64,000 nt of DNA, from contig JAHQIY010000007.1 of assembly GCA_019054805.1 (NCBI GenBank), forward strand, positions 2,299,501 through 2,363,500. The letters are read 5' to 3'. The position numbers and the translations under genes are program-made. The stretch comes from Brachionus manjavacas. Lineage: Eukaryota; Rotifera; Eurotatoria; Ploima; Brachionidae. Positions 11,101 to 21,575 of the stretch are shown one piece after another (the stretch's first letter is position 1; the number at the start of each line of letters is the position of its first letter). The notes beneath the pieces were generated by a model. That model searched no databases. It saw nothing but the letters and a program-made list of their open reading frames with translations, and was not told the DNA's origin.

Positions 11101-14100
11101 ACTTAATCATGAAACAGCTCTTAAAAAATCACAAAGTATGATAAGCTTCATTTTAAACTTAATTTAAAATTTAAAATAATTATATAGTCGATTCCATGCA
11201 GAATGAGATCAAAATTAATATCTGACATATTTAGCTTAGTCCAAGCTAATAAATTGCCTTCTCACAAGCCATTTGAATTTATTCAATATTTAAGTGAAGA
11301 AGATGAATATCTACCTTGGTTTTCTTTATTTCAAAAGTTAAGTTTTTTCTTTGACATTATCGAATCTACTGAAATTTACGGAGACTTTCGTGTTTTTATG
11401 CTAAATTTAGTCGAACCTTTGTACACCAAACTTGGTTGGAGAGATCAAAGAACAGACACTTGGCTTTTACGGAAATTAAGAACAATACTAATTAAACTTG
11501 CTTGTCATCTTGATCATCAAGATTGCATAGAAAATTCAATTTCTCTCTACAAAGAATGGATGAAAAATGAAAAAATAAATAAGTAAAAATAAGTTAGATT
11601 TTGATATTTTAATTTATTAATTTGAAATTTAAGAATTCCTGTAAATGTTCGTTCTCTTGTTTATTGTACTGCTATAAAATATGGTACTTTTGCTGAATGG
11701 AGTTTTGCTTCATCCCAATATGACAAAGAAAGTGATGCAAGTGTTAAACGGGAATTGCAAGCTGGTATGGCGTGTTCAAGAGAGCAGTGGATTCAGATTA
11801 AATACTTAAACGATCAATTAGATTTGAATAAAACTCGAAAACAAGACGGTTTATCTGGTATTATATACAGTGCTTCTAATTTGTATTCAAATAAACTTGC
11901 TTGGAACTTTGTTAAAAATAATTGGCAAATTTTAATTGAAAGGTATTTTTTTTTAATTTAATTTTTTGATTTTAAAGGAACTTTTTTAAATAGATACGGA
12001 AATTCTTTATCATTATCGAATGTTGTAAATGCGGTTTCTTCAAAATTCAATGAGATTAATGAGTTCAACGATGTAAGCATTTTAACTATTTCCCAAAAAA
12101 TGGTTTGAATTTAAAATTCTCCAATATTTTAAAAAAGAAAAATTGGTGCTAATAAAATTCATTTTTCTAGTTTAAAAATAAGTAAATAAATTAAGTGATC
12201 TTATTTTTGTCTAATATCAAATTATTATTTTTTTGTAATTATTATATTAAAAAGAAATAATCATATTTCTATTAACTTATCGACATTCATGAATTCCAAA
12301 AACCTAGATATATTATTTTTAAAGTTATTCCAAGTGCTTCTCGATATAAAAATAAAACTTTGATAATTTTTTTAATTATTACGTGTATTTAATTATTTTT
12401 ATTTTTTTAAATATTTATTTAAAAATATTCTTGAGGAAAAATTTCTAAAAAGCCTTTTTTGATCCAATATCAAGGATAAAATGAAAGTTTTGGCATATTT
12501 TTTTTATTAAAAATAAGATGGTTTATTAAAATGGTTTTTGAGAAAACTTAAAAAAAACAGCATCCAGAGAACTGAACCCTTTGCAACTCCACTTAGTTCA
12601 TCTTATTATTCGATGTTTCTTTTCTTCACTAATAGTTATTTTTAGGAATATTATTTCAGCACAAAAAATTCTTATAAAACACTAAGAAAAACACTAATAG
12701 CACAATCAGTCATCTTTTTGAAACAGAAAAAAATAAGTTTTAAGAAAATAAAAAATTTAGCACAATTTAAATAATATTTATTAAATAAATAACTAGTGCT
12801 AGTTCTTTAAAATTATAAAATTTAGATAAAAGCGGTAAAAAAATTTTTTTTATAATTTTGCTTAACAATTTGAAAAAACTGCCCTTAAAAGCTGACAAAA
12901 ATAGATAATCTAATAAAAGATTAAAGCAAACATTTTCTACTTAATTATCAATTGATTGAAATAATTTCTTCTAATTAAAAAAATTAAATTTTTTAGTTTT
13001 CATCATTTTACGCCGATGTCGATAAACGTTCAGCCGCACGTCAAGTAAAAATTTCGACTGAAAGAATAAAAGCCAATATAAATTGGATTAGCAAAAATTT
13101 TGAAAATTTAAAAATATGGTTTTCCCAAAACAAAAACTATACGAGAATAATTTCAGTCAACTATAGACTACCAAATGACATAGAGCCTTTTTTCTATGAC
13201 ATCATTCTAAGAGTAAACATGGAATCGCCGAGTAATGCCAATCATGAACCTTTTACTTTTGATGGTTTAGTTAATATTAATTTCAAATGTCTTGTACCAA
13301 CTAAAAAAATAACTTTGCATCAAAAGGATCTTAACATTAATTGGTTTAATATGAGTAGCAATGGTTTTTTAATTAAAACTGATAAAAAAATTGAATATGA
13401 TTTAAAACGAGACTTCATGACTATAATGATGGATCAACCTTGCATTAAAGACTCGAACTATACTTTACAAATTTCCTATTCAGCCAATTTGTCTGAATCT
13501 CTATCCGGATTTTATTTAAGCTCATATGTTGATCAAAACCAACAAATTAACTAGTAAGTTTTAATTTAAAATTGCGAAAAAGTTTATTTTTAATCTTCTT
13601 AGTCTTGCTACTACTCAATTTGAGCCAACTGATGCAAGAAGAGCATTCCCGTGCTTTGATGAGCCTGGTTTTAAATCAGAATTTAAAATTTCAATTATTC
13701 GTCACAAAAATTTTTCGTCTGTATCTAATATGCCATTAATGCAAAGTGCACAAATAAATGAAGATTTTTACATTGACTCATTTGAAAAATCTGTTCCAAT
13801 GTCGACTTATTTGGTCGCTTTTGTGGTTTCTAATTTTGAAAAAATTCAGCAACTTACTCCAAAATATAATATTACCGTAGAAGTGATGGCTCGACCTGAA
13901 GCAATTGAAAAAGGATATGGGGAATTGGCTTTGAAAGAAGCCTCACAAATTATTGATCATTATTCAGATTATTTTAATATTACATATCCCTTAAAAAAAT
14001 CAAGTACCTTAAGCTAATATATTATTTTTTAAATTTTAACTAAAAATATTAAAGCTCAGATAGCTATCCCAGATTTTAATGCCGGTGGTAAGTTATAATT

Positions 14101-17100
14101 TGTTTTTATTGTTTTACGAACTTCATTTTAAGATTTTGTTACATTTAGTAAAAAAAGATCAAAGTAAAATGATAAAATATTCTAACTTTTTTCATTAAGT
14201 AAAAAATATTTTTCTTACACTTGCCATTTGTAATTTTAAACTGTTGCCTTTTTAAATTATGAAAAGCTGTTTTTTGTTCTATTCTTTGTTTTACTGAATT
14301 TTACAAAACCTTTAGATGATTAGATTATTAATATTATTTACTAAATAACTGAACAATCAAAAATAAAAATTTTTTCCAAAATAATCAATCTTAATTTTGG
14401 GATCTTAATGAATTACATATTTTAAATCTTGAGATTTAACAAATCATTGACAAATAATGCAAAAAAAAACAATATAAATTTATTTAAATGTTTATTTTAA
14501 CAAATATATATACATTGCTTAACGAATCTTATTTATTTTATAAAAAAATAGAATTATTTAATTGTTTTGATCTTTAATACAAAAATTTTATTTAAGCTAT
14601 GGAAAATTGGGGTCTGGTTACTTATCGAGAAAGATATCTTTTGTTCAATCCTGAACAGGACTCAATTTCAAATAAACTTTTTGTATCCGTAGTAATTTCA
14701 CATGAATTAGCTCATCAATGGTTCGGTAATTTGGTTTCTCCATCATGGTGGAATGATTTGTGGTTAAACGAAGGATTTGCATCATGGGTAGAATTCCTTG
14801 GCGTGAATTTTACTCATCCAGAATGGAACTATGTAAAATTTTATTTCAAATTTTTTTCAATTGAATGAGAAAATAAAGAAACTTCAAAAAAATTAATAAT
14901 ATATATAAAGGCAATAAACTCAAAATGATTTATTTATTTGATTTTAGGCATAATTTATTTTTATTTCTGTTTTTGTTTAAATATTAAATTTAACATATTT
15001 TTTAGCTTGATCATTTCCTGGTCGAAAAAACCTCAGCTCTTTTCAAAGATAGCTTAGAATCAAGTCATGCAATTAGCACTGAAGTAAATGATCCAAACGA
15101 AATAAGCTATATTTTCGACGACATTAGTTATGACAAAGTATTAATGGATTTTAAAATATTGTTTTTCTAGAATTTTATTTACTGATCTTTACTTGGAAAA
15201 AAAATAAATATTTATTTTAAAAAGGGTTCAAGCCTAGTTCGAATGATGAATTCATTTTTGTCAATAGACACATTTAAAAAGGGCATTACAAATTACTTGA
15301 ATACCTATCAATATGATAACGCTGACCAGAGTCTTCTGTTTTCCAAGTTATCAAACCAAGCATCCATTGAAGAAAAATTTGATCACAATGTATCTTTAAA
15401 TAAAATTATGGAAACTTGGACCTTAAAAAAAGGATACCCAGTTGTTAATGTACACAGAACGGTTAAAAATTACGGCCTTACTCTAAATATTAGTCAAAAA
15501 TGGTTTTTATTAAATCCCTTAAGTAAGATATTAGGATCAAAGAGTTACAATGAGACAAAATGGTTTGTTCCATTTACGTTTACAGCAAAATCAAACGCCA
15601 AATTTGATTTTGAGTCTCGACCTAATTGGTTAGATAATCAAAGTGAATACAGAATTATTGACATTTCAGCTCGTCCCAGTGACTGGGTCATCGGGAACTT
15701 AAAATTTTCCGGATTTTACCGAGTTAACTATGATGGAGAAAACTGGAACTTGATCATCAAGCAACTGTATGACAATCACAGTGAAATCGATGTGGTCAAT
15801 CGAGCTCAGCTAATCGATGACTCGTTTAATCTTGCAAGAGCAGAACAATTGGATATTGAAATTTTCCTGAGCATCATCAAATATCTTCCAAACGAAACCA
15901 GCTATATACCATTTGAAGTTTCTTATAATAGTCTTAAATTTATGGACAACATGCTTTATTCTAATTACAATTTATACAGCAAATTTAAAGTAATTGAAAT
16001 TTTTAATTAAAGTTTTATTAAATCACAACACAAACGAGTCTTGCTTGCACACATTCAATTTCTTTCAGAGTTCCAGCTCTTAAATTTTTGGGAAAAAGAC
16101 TAAATGTATTTAGACTATTTTCTTGATTATTTATTCCATTTTTATCTAAATTTCTGATTGTATCACTAAAAATATAGAACAAAAAGATTATTTTTCGTAA
16201 TTTTACTGTCAATTTTATTTATGTTCAATTTACTGTTGCATGATAAATTCTCAATTCTCTATTTTTTTTCTCAAGTAAAACGAAAAATAATTGAAATTGA
16301 AAATAAACTTCTTAGTAATCAAAATATTGAAAATGGTCCTGAACAAGAAATATTTAGTAAATGCGATGACTACGAGAATGAAAGTTACCAGGATAATGCC
16401 ATAACTGAACCCATTGCATCCAAAAAGGGAAATAGAGAAACAATTGTGGAGATATTTTATAAAGCAATTTGATAAAAAATGGAATACAAAAGGGGCTGAC
16501 TAAACCACAAGCTGAAAAAAAAGTATACTATAGATGCAAGCTCAGTAAATGCTCAGCAAATATGCTTTTTTTATTAAAATCAAATAAAGATTTCACTATT
16601 AAGTCATATTAGGTCAAAAGCTAAATCTGAAATTTCGGCATTAATCAATTTTATTAAATAGAATTAGAATTTTTAATATATTGTTTAAAAAAATTAATTC
16701 ATTAAGTAAAATTAGTGATAAAATCAGAAATTTTACGCCGATTTTTTTACCTTTAAATGGATTAAAAATTAGACGTTTCTTTAGAATTTAGAAAAATAAA
16801 CATTACACTTGAAAACTGAACACTTAGATGGAATCATCATAAAATTCAAAGAAATAAAAAGAGATTAAAATACATGAAAAATGTGATTCACACATAAAAA
16901 TATTAAGTGCATAATTATCTTTTTAAAAAAATTAAAAATTAATTTTTATAATCAATGTAAATATAAAAAAAAATTTAAATGTTTAAAAGCTTCCCTTGTG
17001 TTTTATTAAAGAAATCAAATTTATGAATGGTGAATTTAGCTGTTTTATTTTTAATAAATTTTTAGAAATTTTGCTTGGGTCTTTATAAAAATGTTTATGA

Positions 17101-17988
17101 AACTATTGGATGGAGTATGCAAACAGATTTTGCTAATTCAAATCTTCAAACATTGACTATTTTATCAATGTGCTTTTATTCTGATCCCGATTGTATTGCA
17201 AAATCCCGAGAACTTTTTCAAAATTGGACCATTCATAATATCACGTAAAAAAAAATAAAAAAAATATTTTTCATCTATTAAATTTAAGACTTCCAAAAAA
17301 TCTGAAAAAGACTATTTTGAATACAATTTCTCAATATGGAGATGAGAGTGAATGGTTTTACTTGTTCGAAAGAGCTCAGGATTCAGACTATCAAGAAAAG
17401 ATTGAAATTTTCAAAGCTCTGTCTTACACTCGTGATTATATGAGATTAAAAATGTAAATTTTTTCGTATATTTTGAGTGACAAAAATAAACAATAAAATA
17501 ACTTTTTTTAAGACTTTATAACTTTGGTCATTCTAGATTTTTTTCATATTATAAATAAATTTTATTTCAGGCTCTTGGATTTGAGTTTAAATAAAAGCCT
17601 TGTTAAATCTCAAGATGAAGATACTCTGATTATTTTGGTAGCGCGAAACCCGATTGGAAAAAGTCTTGTTTGGGATTTTTTGATGAAAAACTGGGACTAT
17701 TTTAATGAAAAGTAATTTATTTCTTTTAATGATTGACTGTTTAACAGAGCAATTTTGTATTTAAGGGCTGAAGTTCCATTTTATTTGGATGGATTGTTTA
17801 GACAAGTTTTCAAAGATTATAATTCAAAATTTGAATTAAAAAAAGTAGAAGAATTTATTAACAACAAAGCTAAAATTGCACTCAGAAAAGCGGTAAATTT
17901 TAACGAAATTCTAGAACAAATTTCAATTAATATTCGCTGGATGGACACTAATTATAAAAAAATAAGTCAATGGTTGAATAATTTTTGA
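8158..17988 (+). CDS. Tandem (double-headed) M1 aminopeptidase N-like ectoenzyme, 20 exons, 1,923 aa
   Basis: Type II membrane metallopeptidase removing N-terminal residues. Exons: 8158-8413, 8463-8997, 9048-9897, 9945-10010, 10057-10220, 10269-10399, 10999-11135, 11188-11582, 11634-11942, 11994-12072, 12997-13553, 13603-14003, 14055-14087, 14597-14832, 15006-15137, 15225-15989, 17066-17244, 17289-17453, 17571-17711, 17748-17988. They total 5,772 nt and every join is in frame. Residues ~24-45 form one membrane anchor after a short cytoplasmic tail. Unit 1 (about 90-1015): GAMEN 402-406, HEIAH 438-442, zinc Glu 461, then the [10 protein letters not shown] tyrosine region. Unit 2 (about 1028-1923): GAMEN 1304-1308, HELAH 1340-1344, zinc Glu 1363, [10 protein letters not shown]. 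Exon 11 runs from the unit 1 C-terminal helices into the unit 2 N-terminus without a stop. A usual APN is about 950-1000 aa with one unit. Both heads look active. Two separate genes would need an unseen start inside exon 11. Confidence 0.88.
10545..10865. repeat. Degenerate inverted-repeat (MITE-like) element inside aminopeptidase intron 6
   Basis: Intron 6 (10400-10998, 599 bp, much longer than its neighbours) contains an imperfect inverted repeat. CACTCAATTCCTGATGAG near 10594 pairs with CTCATGAGGAATTGAGTTTG near 10810, and flanking blocks also pair imperfectly. It is probably an old non-autonomous DNA transposon. The exact ends are unclear. Confidence 0.45.
12545..12620 (-). pseudogene. 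Reverse-transcriptase relic in aminopeptidase intron 10
   Basis: On the minus strand a short frame reads [17 protein letters not shown], close to the non-LTR reverse-transcriptase motif SGVPQGSVLGPLLF. It sits in the 924-bp intron 10 (12073-12996), which separates exon 10 from the fusion exon. It is only a fragment, so the family cannot be assigned. Confidence 0.4.
16225..16680 (+). pseudogene. FLYWCH-type zinc-finger gene fragment nested in aminopeptidase intron 16
   Basis: Intron 16 (15990-17065, 1,076 bp) holds a coding-like stretch. A first frame (to 16472) ends with [18 protein letters not shown]. After a frameshift, the frame [20 protein letters not shown] continues into [14 protein letters not shown]. 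After another shift comes [19 protein letters not shown]. This resembles a FLYWCH domain: a SKKGN-type start, Y-x-R-C-x4-C, then a final His motif. It carries in-frame stops and two frame changes, so it is a relic. It probably derives from a MULE-type element or a FLYWCH gene. Confidence 0.5.
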
Positions 17989-18000
17989 GTTTTATCATTT

Positions 18001-18006
18001 AATAAA
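18001..18006 (+). terminator. Poly(A) signal AATAAA of the aminopeptidase gene
   Basis: AATAAA begins 13 nt after the aminopeptidase stop and only 131 nt before the ATG of the proton-channel gene, so the intergenic space between these two same-strand genes is very small. Confidence 0.5.
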
Positions 18007-18136
18007 TTAATTTAAAATTAATTCTTTATTTAAATTTAAAAAAGCAATACAAAATTATCATAAAATTATTTTTAAAATCAGGATATTCTAAAAAAAGAAA
18101 AAATTTGAATAGAACGAAATAATTCCATTTTTTATA

Positions 18137-18837
18137 ATGTGGCGATACGCAAGAATTTCGGAAGAGCTCGAGAGCATCTTCGAATCCGCTTGGTTCAGTT
18201 ATGTAGTCAGTGTAATGACAATTATAGACGCTATTTGCATAATAACCGTAATTGTGATAGAATATATTATGCTTTCTCTGATCCATCGAGATTTTATTTT
18301 ATTCCAGAAATATATTACAGAAGGATTTTACCATAACAGCTCACAAATTGTGGTTTATCTTAACAAAACGTTGACCAAGGCTCATCAGACAAGATCAAAT
18401 TTTGAAGTGGGCCATATTATCTTGTCGATTATCATTCTCACTATTCTCAGTCTATTTATCATGGAAATGATTTTTAAGCTGATTTTTACACCTAAAATGT
18501 TTTTAAAACGCAAGCTAGAAATTCTAGAAGCAATAATTGTAGTTATTAGTTTCGGTCTCGATTTAACTTTAGTAATTGGTAAATCGGATATTGCTTCAAT
18601 AGTTAGTTTAGTAACTTTAATTCGCTTATGGAGAGTCGGTTTGGTATTAGATGGTAAGAAATCTTATTTTATTTTAGTAAAAAATTTATCTCTTTTACTT
18701 ACTTTTAAGTTTTTTTAACAAATAAACACATTATTCGGCAAAAGAAGATACAAAATTTAAAGACAAGAAGAAATGAACTCATCATCGAACTTGAATCTTT
18801 AAAGCAAAAAAATGACAAAAATCATGCAAACACTTGA
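18137..18837 (+). CDS. HVCN1: Voltage-gated proton channel Hv1, short N-terminus
   Basis: Forms a voltage-sensor-only H+ channel in the membrane. Two exons, 18137-18653 and 18710-18837, joined over a 56-bp GT..AG intron, give 214 aa. S1 (about 16-46) contains Asp31, matching the selectivity aspartate of Hv1 (human D112). S2 contains FIMEMIFKL. S3 contains the VISFGLD block. S4 reads LIRLWRVGLVLDG. The second exon encodes a Lys/Glu/Leu-rich helix (HIIRQKKIQNLKTRRNEL..), like the C-terminal coiled coil that dimerises Hv1. Oddities: the N-terminal domain is only about 15 aa, against about 100 in human. S4 keeps Arg163 and Arg166 but has Leu169 where Hv1 has its third arginine, and Asp172 where the family has Asn. 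The hydrophobic pattern and S4 motif make the family call strong. Confidence 0.9.
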
Positions 18838-18938
18838 TTTCTTATTTAATTGTTAGATGAGAAAGAAATTAATTAATTTAATGTCTCATTAAAAAATTGA
18901 TACAAAACTCAATCATTATTTTTTGAAAATCTAAAATT

Positions 18939-18944
18939 AATAAA
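18939..18944 (+). terminator. Poly(A) signal AATAAA of the Hv1 gene
   Basis: AATAAA about 100 nt downstream of the Hv1 stop codon, before the retroelement relics begin. Confidence 0.45.
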
Positions 18945-18976
18945 ATTTATAAAAAAAATTATTTTGTACAACTTAA

Positions 18977-19313
18977 GATGGATTCAGTTGTTTTTGATTG
19001 GGAGGCCACAAAGAATTGTTTTAGGTAATAACGCATCCAATTAAGAGGTAGTTACAAGCGGAGTACCCTAAGGATCCGTTCTCGGTCCAATTCTATTAAA
19101 ATTTTATCAATGATTTACTTGAGAGCTTTAACAATTTCTTTCTTGGGTATGCCGATGACTTGAAATTAATTGGTGTTTCCGAATTTCCAAATGCAGGATC
19201 ATTAAAACTTCAGAGAGATCTTGATCTCCTAATGGAATGGACAGATACTTGGTCAATAAATCTAAACCTAAACAAATATAAAGTTATGTATCTAGGGAAG
19301 AGAAAAGAATAGT
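18977..19313 (+). pseudogene. Non-LTR reverse-transcriptase fragment
   Basis: Plus-strand frames with small indels read SGVP.GSVLGPILL, then FLGYADDLKLIG (the catalytic YADD box at about 19147-19158), then LQRDLDLLMEWTDTWSINLN, then KYKVMYLGKRK. That is the order of reverse-transcriptase blocks B to E in CR1/Jockey-type LINEs. It starts and ends abruptly and has stops, so it is a dead 5'- and 3'-truncated copy. Confidence 0.8.
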
Positions 19314-19329
19314 CTAACATTCATTATCA

Positions 19330-20500
19330 AAACAAAATATCACTGATTTCTTATAGGAAATAACAAAAGAAAAAAAGATAGTCACCGCCAAGAACTGTAG
19401 GTATTTTAAAGGTCGCGACTCGACAATCTTTTAACAGTATTCGAGAATATCCAAAACCTTCCCGGTCCTGGAGCAGATAAGATTAAGAAAAGGATAGACC
19501 TTTTTTATGTAGAATCCAAAACCGGTTGGGAAAAAGCCCTCCGCTTCTTTGAAGAAAGGAACTTAGAAGACAACGCGAATTTGATTCCTCAAAGAGATGC
19601 AATCGTTGTTGTCAACAAAATACTCAGGGAGGCCTCCTAAAACTGGAGGTACAAGAAAATCTTCCCGAGGATAGCACTCGCGCTTCAAGAGCTTTTCATG
19701 GAATAGCTTGACTCCTCCCGGGATCAAGAGAGACTTGATCCCGGGAGGAGTCACCAATGTTTTTCAACCCACCACTGATCACCCTAGATATAGCAGTAAA
19801 CACAGGTAGGAGTTTGATCGCCCAGTAACAAGAAAATTTTTTTGGAACGACCATATAAATTAATAATTTTTGTGGACTCAGGAGGATACGAGGATATACC
19901 GGAGGAAGACATAGAATTAGATAACCAGGAGAGTCAGGGAATAGACTCACAATATAGAAACCCTTTCAGAAGCTAATAACAACCCACCCACCACAAACGA
20001 ATCCTCGCCATCTAAGGAAATGTCCGTTCGATTTAGGCCCTTCCCTCTAAACCAGGGCCCCGAAAAAATCAAGGTGGATGCCTACTTTATCCTTGTCAAC
20101 TGGGCGAGATCCGTCTTCAATTAACGCATCTCATTTGTCAACATCTCATTCAATAAGGTAAGAACCTTAACCCAGAATCATAAAGACTTCTCTATACATC
20201 GCTTGTGGGATTTAAAATAACGCTGACTGAGGGATAGATGCAAGAACTTTAATAAATCTTATGGTCGGGAGGTTAAGTTTCCAACATTCGGCCAGATTTG
20301 TAGAAGCTGTGGGAAAAGAAATCACTTTGAGGTGATTTGTAAAGCAGACATAGACTCCAAAATGGGGGTCATAAAGACAGAAACATGGCGAATAAAGCAA
20401 GAGAACACATGGAAATCGGATCGGTACTAATGTAAGCATTAAAAAAAATATATCTTTGGAATGAAGAGAAGCAAATACTACCAAAGTCATACATTTAAGA
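19330..20500 (+). pseudogene. Gag-like retroelement relic with CCHC zinc knuckle
   Basis: A GC-richer island with broken plus-strand frames. The frame at 20299-20340 encodes CRSCGKRNHFEVIC, a perfect C-x2-C-x4-H-x4-C zinc knuckle, preceded by a PTFGQI segment. Farther upstream is a helical, capsid-like stretch (EKALRFFEERNLEDNANLIP). It is probably the gag of an LTR retrotransposon or the ORF1 of a LINE. Many stops make it non-functional. It follows, rather than precedes, the reverse-transcriptase fragment at 18977-19313, so the two are likely separate insertions. Confidence 0.6.
19710..19752. repeat. Perfect 19-bp GC-rich hairpin
   Basis: GACTCCTCCCGGGATCAAG at 19710-19728 and its exact reverse complement at 19734-19752 are separated by a 5-nt loop. 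It is strikingly GC-rich for this window and lies inside the gag-like relic. Confidence 0.85.
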
Positions 20501-21519
20501 CTGAACGCTTAAACGCTGAAACTGCAGATACTGCTTATACTAATAATAAACAATTTCTAATAACAAATCTAATTTTTTTTATTTCAATATTGTAATTTTA
20601 CATTTGAAAAAATTTTTGTGTTATTTTATGTTTAAATATTTTTTTATTGATTTATCATTAACAATTATTCTATAAAATCAGAAATTAGATAAGATAACTT
20701 GTTCTAAATAAAAATTTAAAATTTGGTTAAATTATTTTTATTTTAGGCTTTTATTAGGTAAGCTTTTTCGAAATACTGTATTTCTTTTTATTTAAAAATT
20801 TGAATGTGAGAGAAGTAAGCAAACTTTCCATTGTGGAATGTTGCTTTGCTTTGAGAATTCGTTAAGATTTGTAACACTTTTTAAGGTCAATTTAAAAGAG
20901 AATATTAAAATATGAAAATTGTATTGGTAAGTTTATGTTAACAAATTAAATTATTTTGAAAAGTATTTTAAAGACTTTTTATATTTAAAAAAAAATTAAA
21001 AGGAGTTGTTTCACACGAAATCTAGATGTCACACCTATCGTCCTTGGGTTAATACAAAAGACTTTGTTTTTAAATTTGATTTGAATTGAATCTTTTAAAT
21101 TAAAAAACAGCAGGCAAATATACTAGTGATTTGTTTCGCACCTTTAAATAAATAAACCATTTTTAACAATAAAATTTCTTTTATTTTTCAATATTCAACA
21201 TTATTTAACAGAAGTTCTTTTTATTTTAATTTTAGGTTTTAATTCTAACTTAAGTGATCGAGGGTTGTTGAATATTAAAAGTTTTAATAAAAAAGAATAT
21301 AAAAAAATATTCAAATGATGAAAATTCATTTGAACACTCTCTTTCAATTATTTGTTCAAATAAAAAATTAAAAAAAGTTTATCTAAAAAAAAAGAATTAA
21401 TTTTAAAAAATTTAAATAATTTATTATTTAAATATATTTCAACACCAAAAATAAACATTAAAAAACTATTTCTTTAATTCCTTTTAAGAATTTTACAAAA
21501 TTTCAAAAATTGGCTTTTT
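20501..21519. other. AT-rich spacer
   Basis: No ORF, repeat or RNA gene recognised. It holds the region between the gag-like relic and the 3' end of the SPPL2 gene. Confidence 0.4.
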
Positions 21520-21525
21520 TTTATT
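21520..21525 (-). terminator. Poly(A) signal AATAAA of the SPPL2 gene
   Basis: TTTATT on the plus strand (AATAAA on the coding strand), about 50 nt past the SPPL2 stop codon. Confidence 0.5.
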
Positions 21526-21575
21526 TACAAAAGCATTACTCTTGTTATTAATGAGCATTATTTTTTACAATTAAA

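Noticed and set aside
19563-20490. Minus ORFs of 64-92 codons in the gag-like island
   Set aside because: The plus strand has the zinc knuckle and capsid-like text; the minus frames have no motif and one runs through the hairpin.
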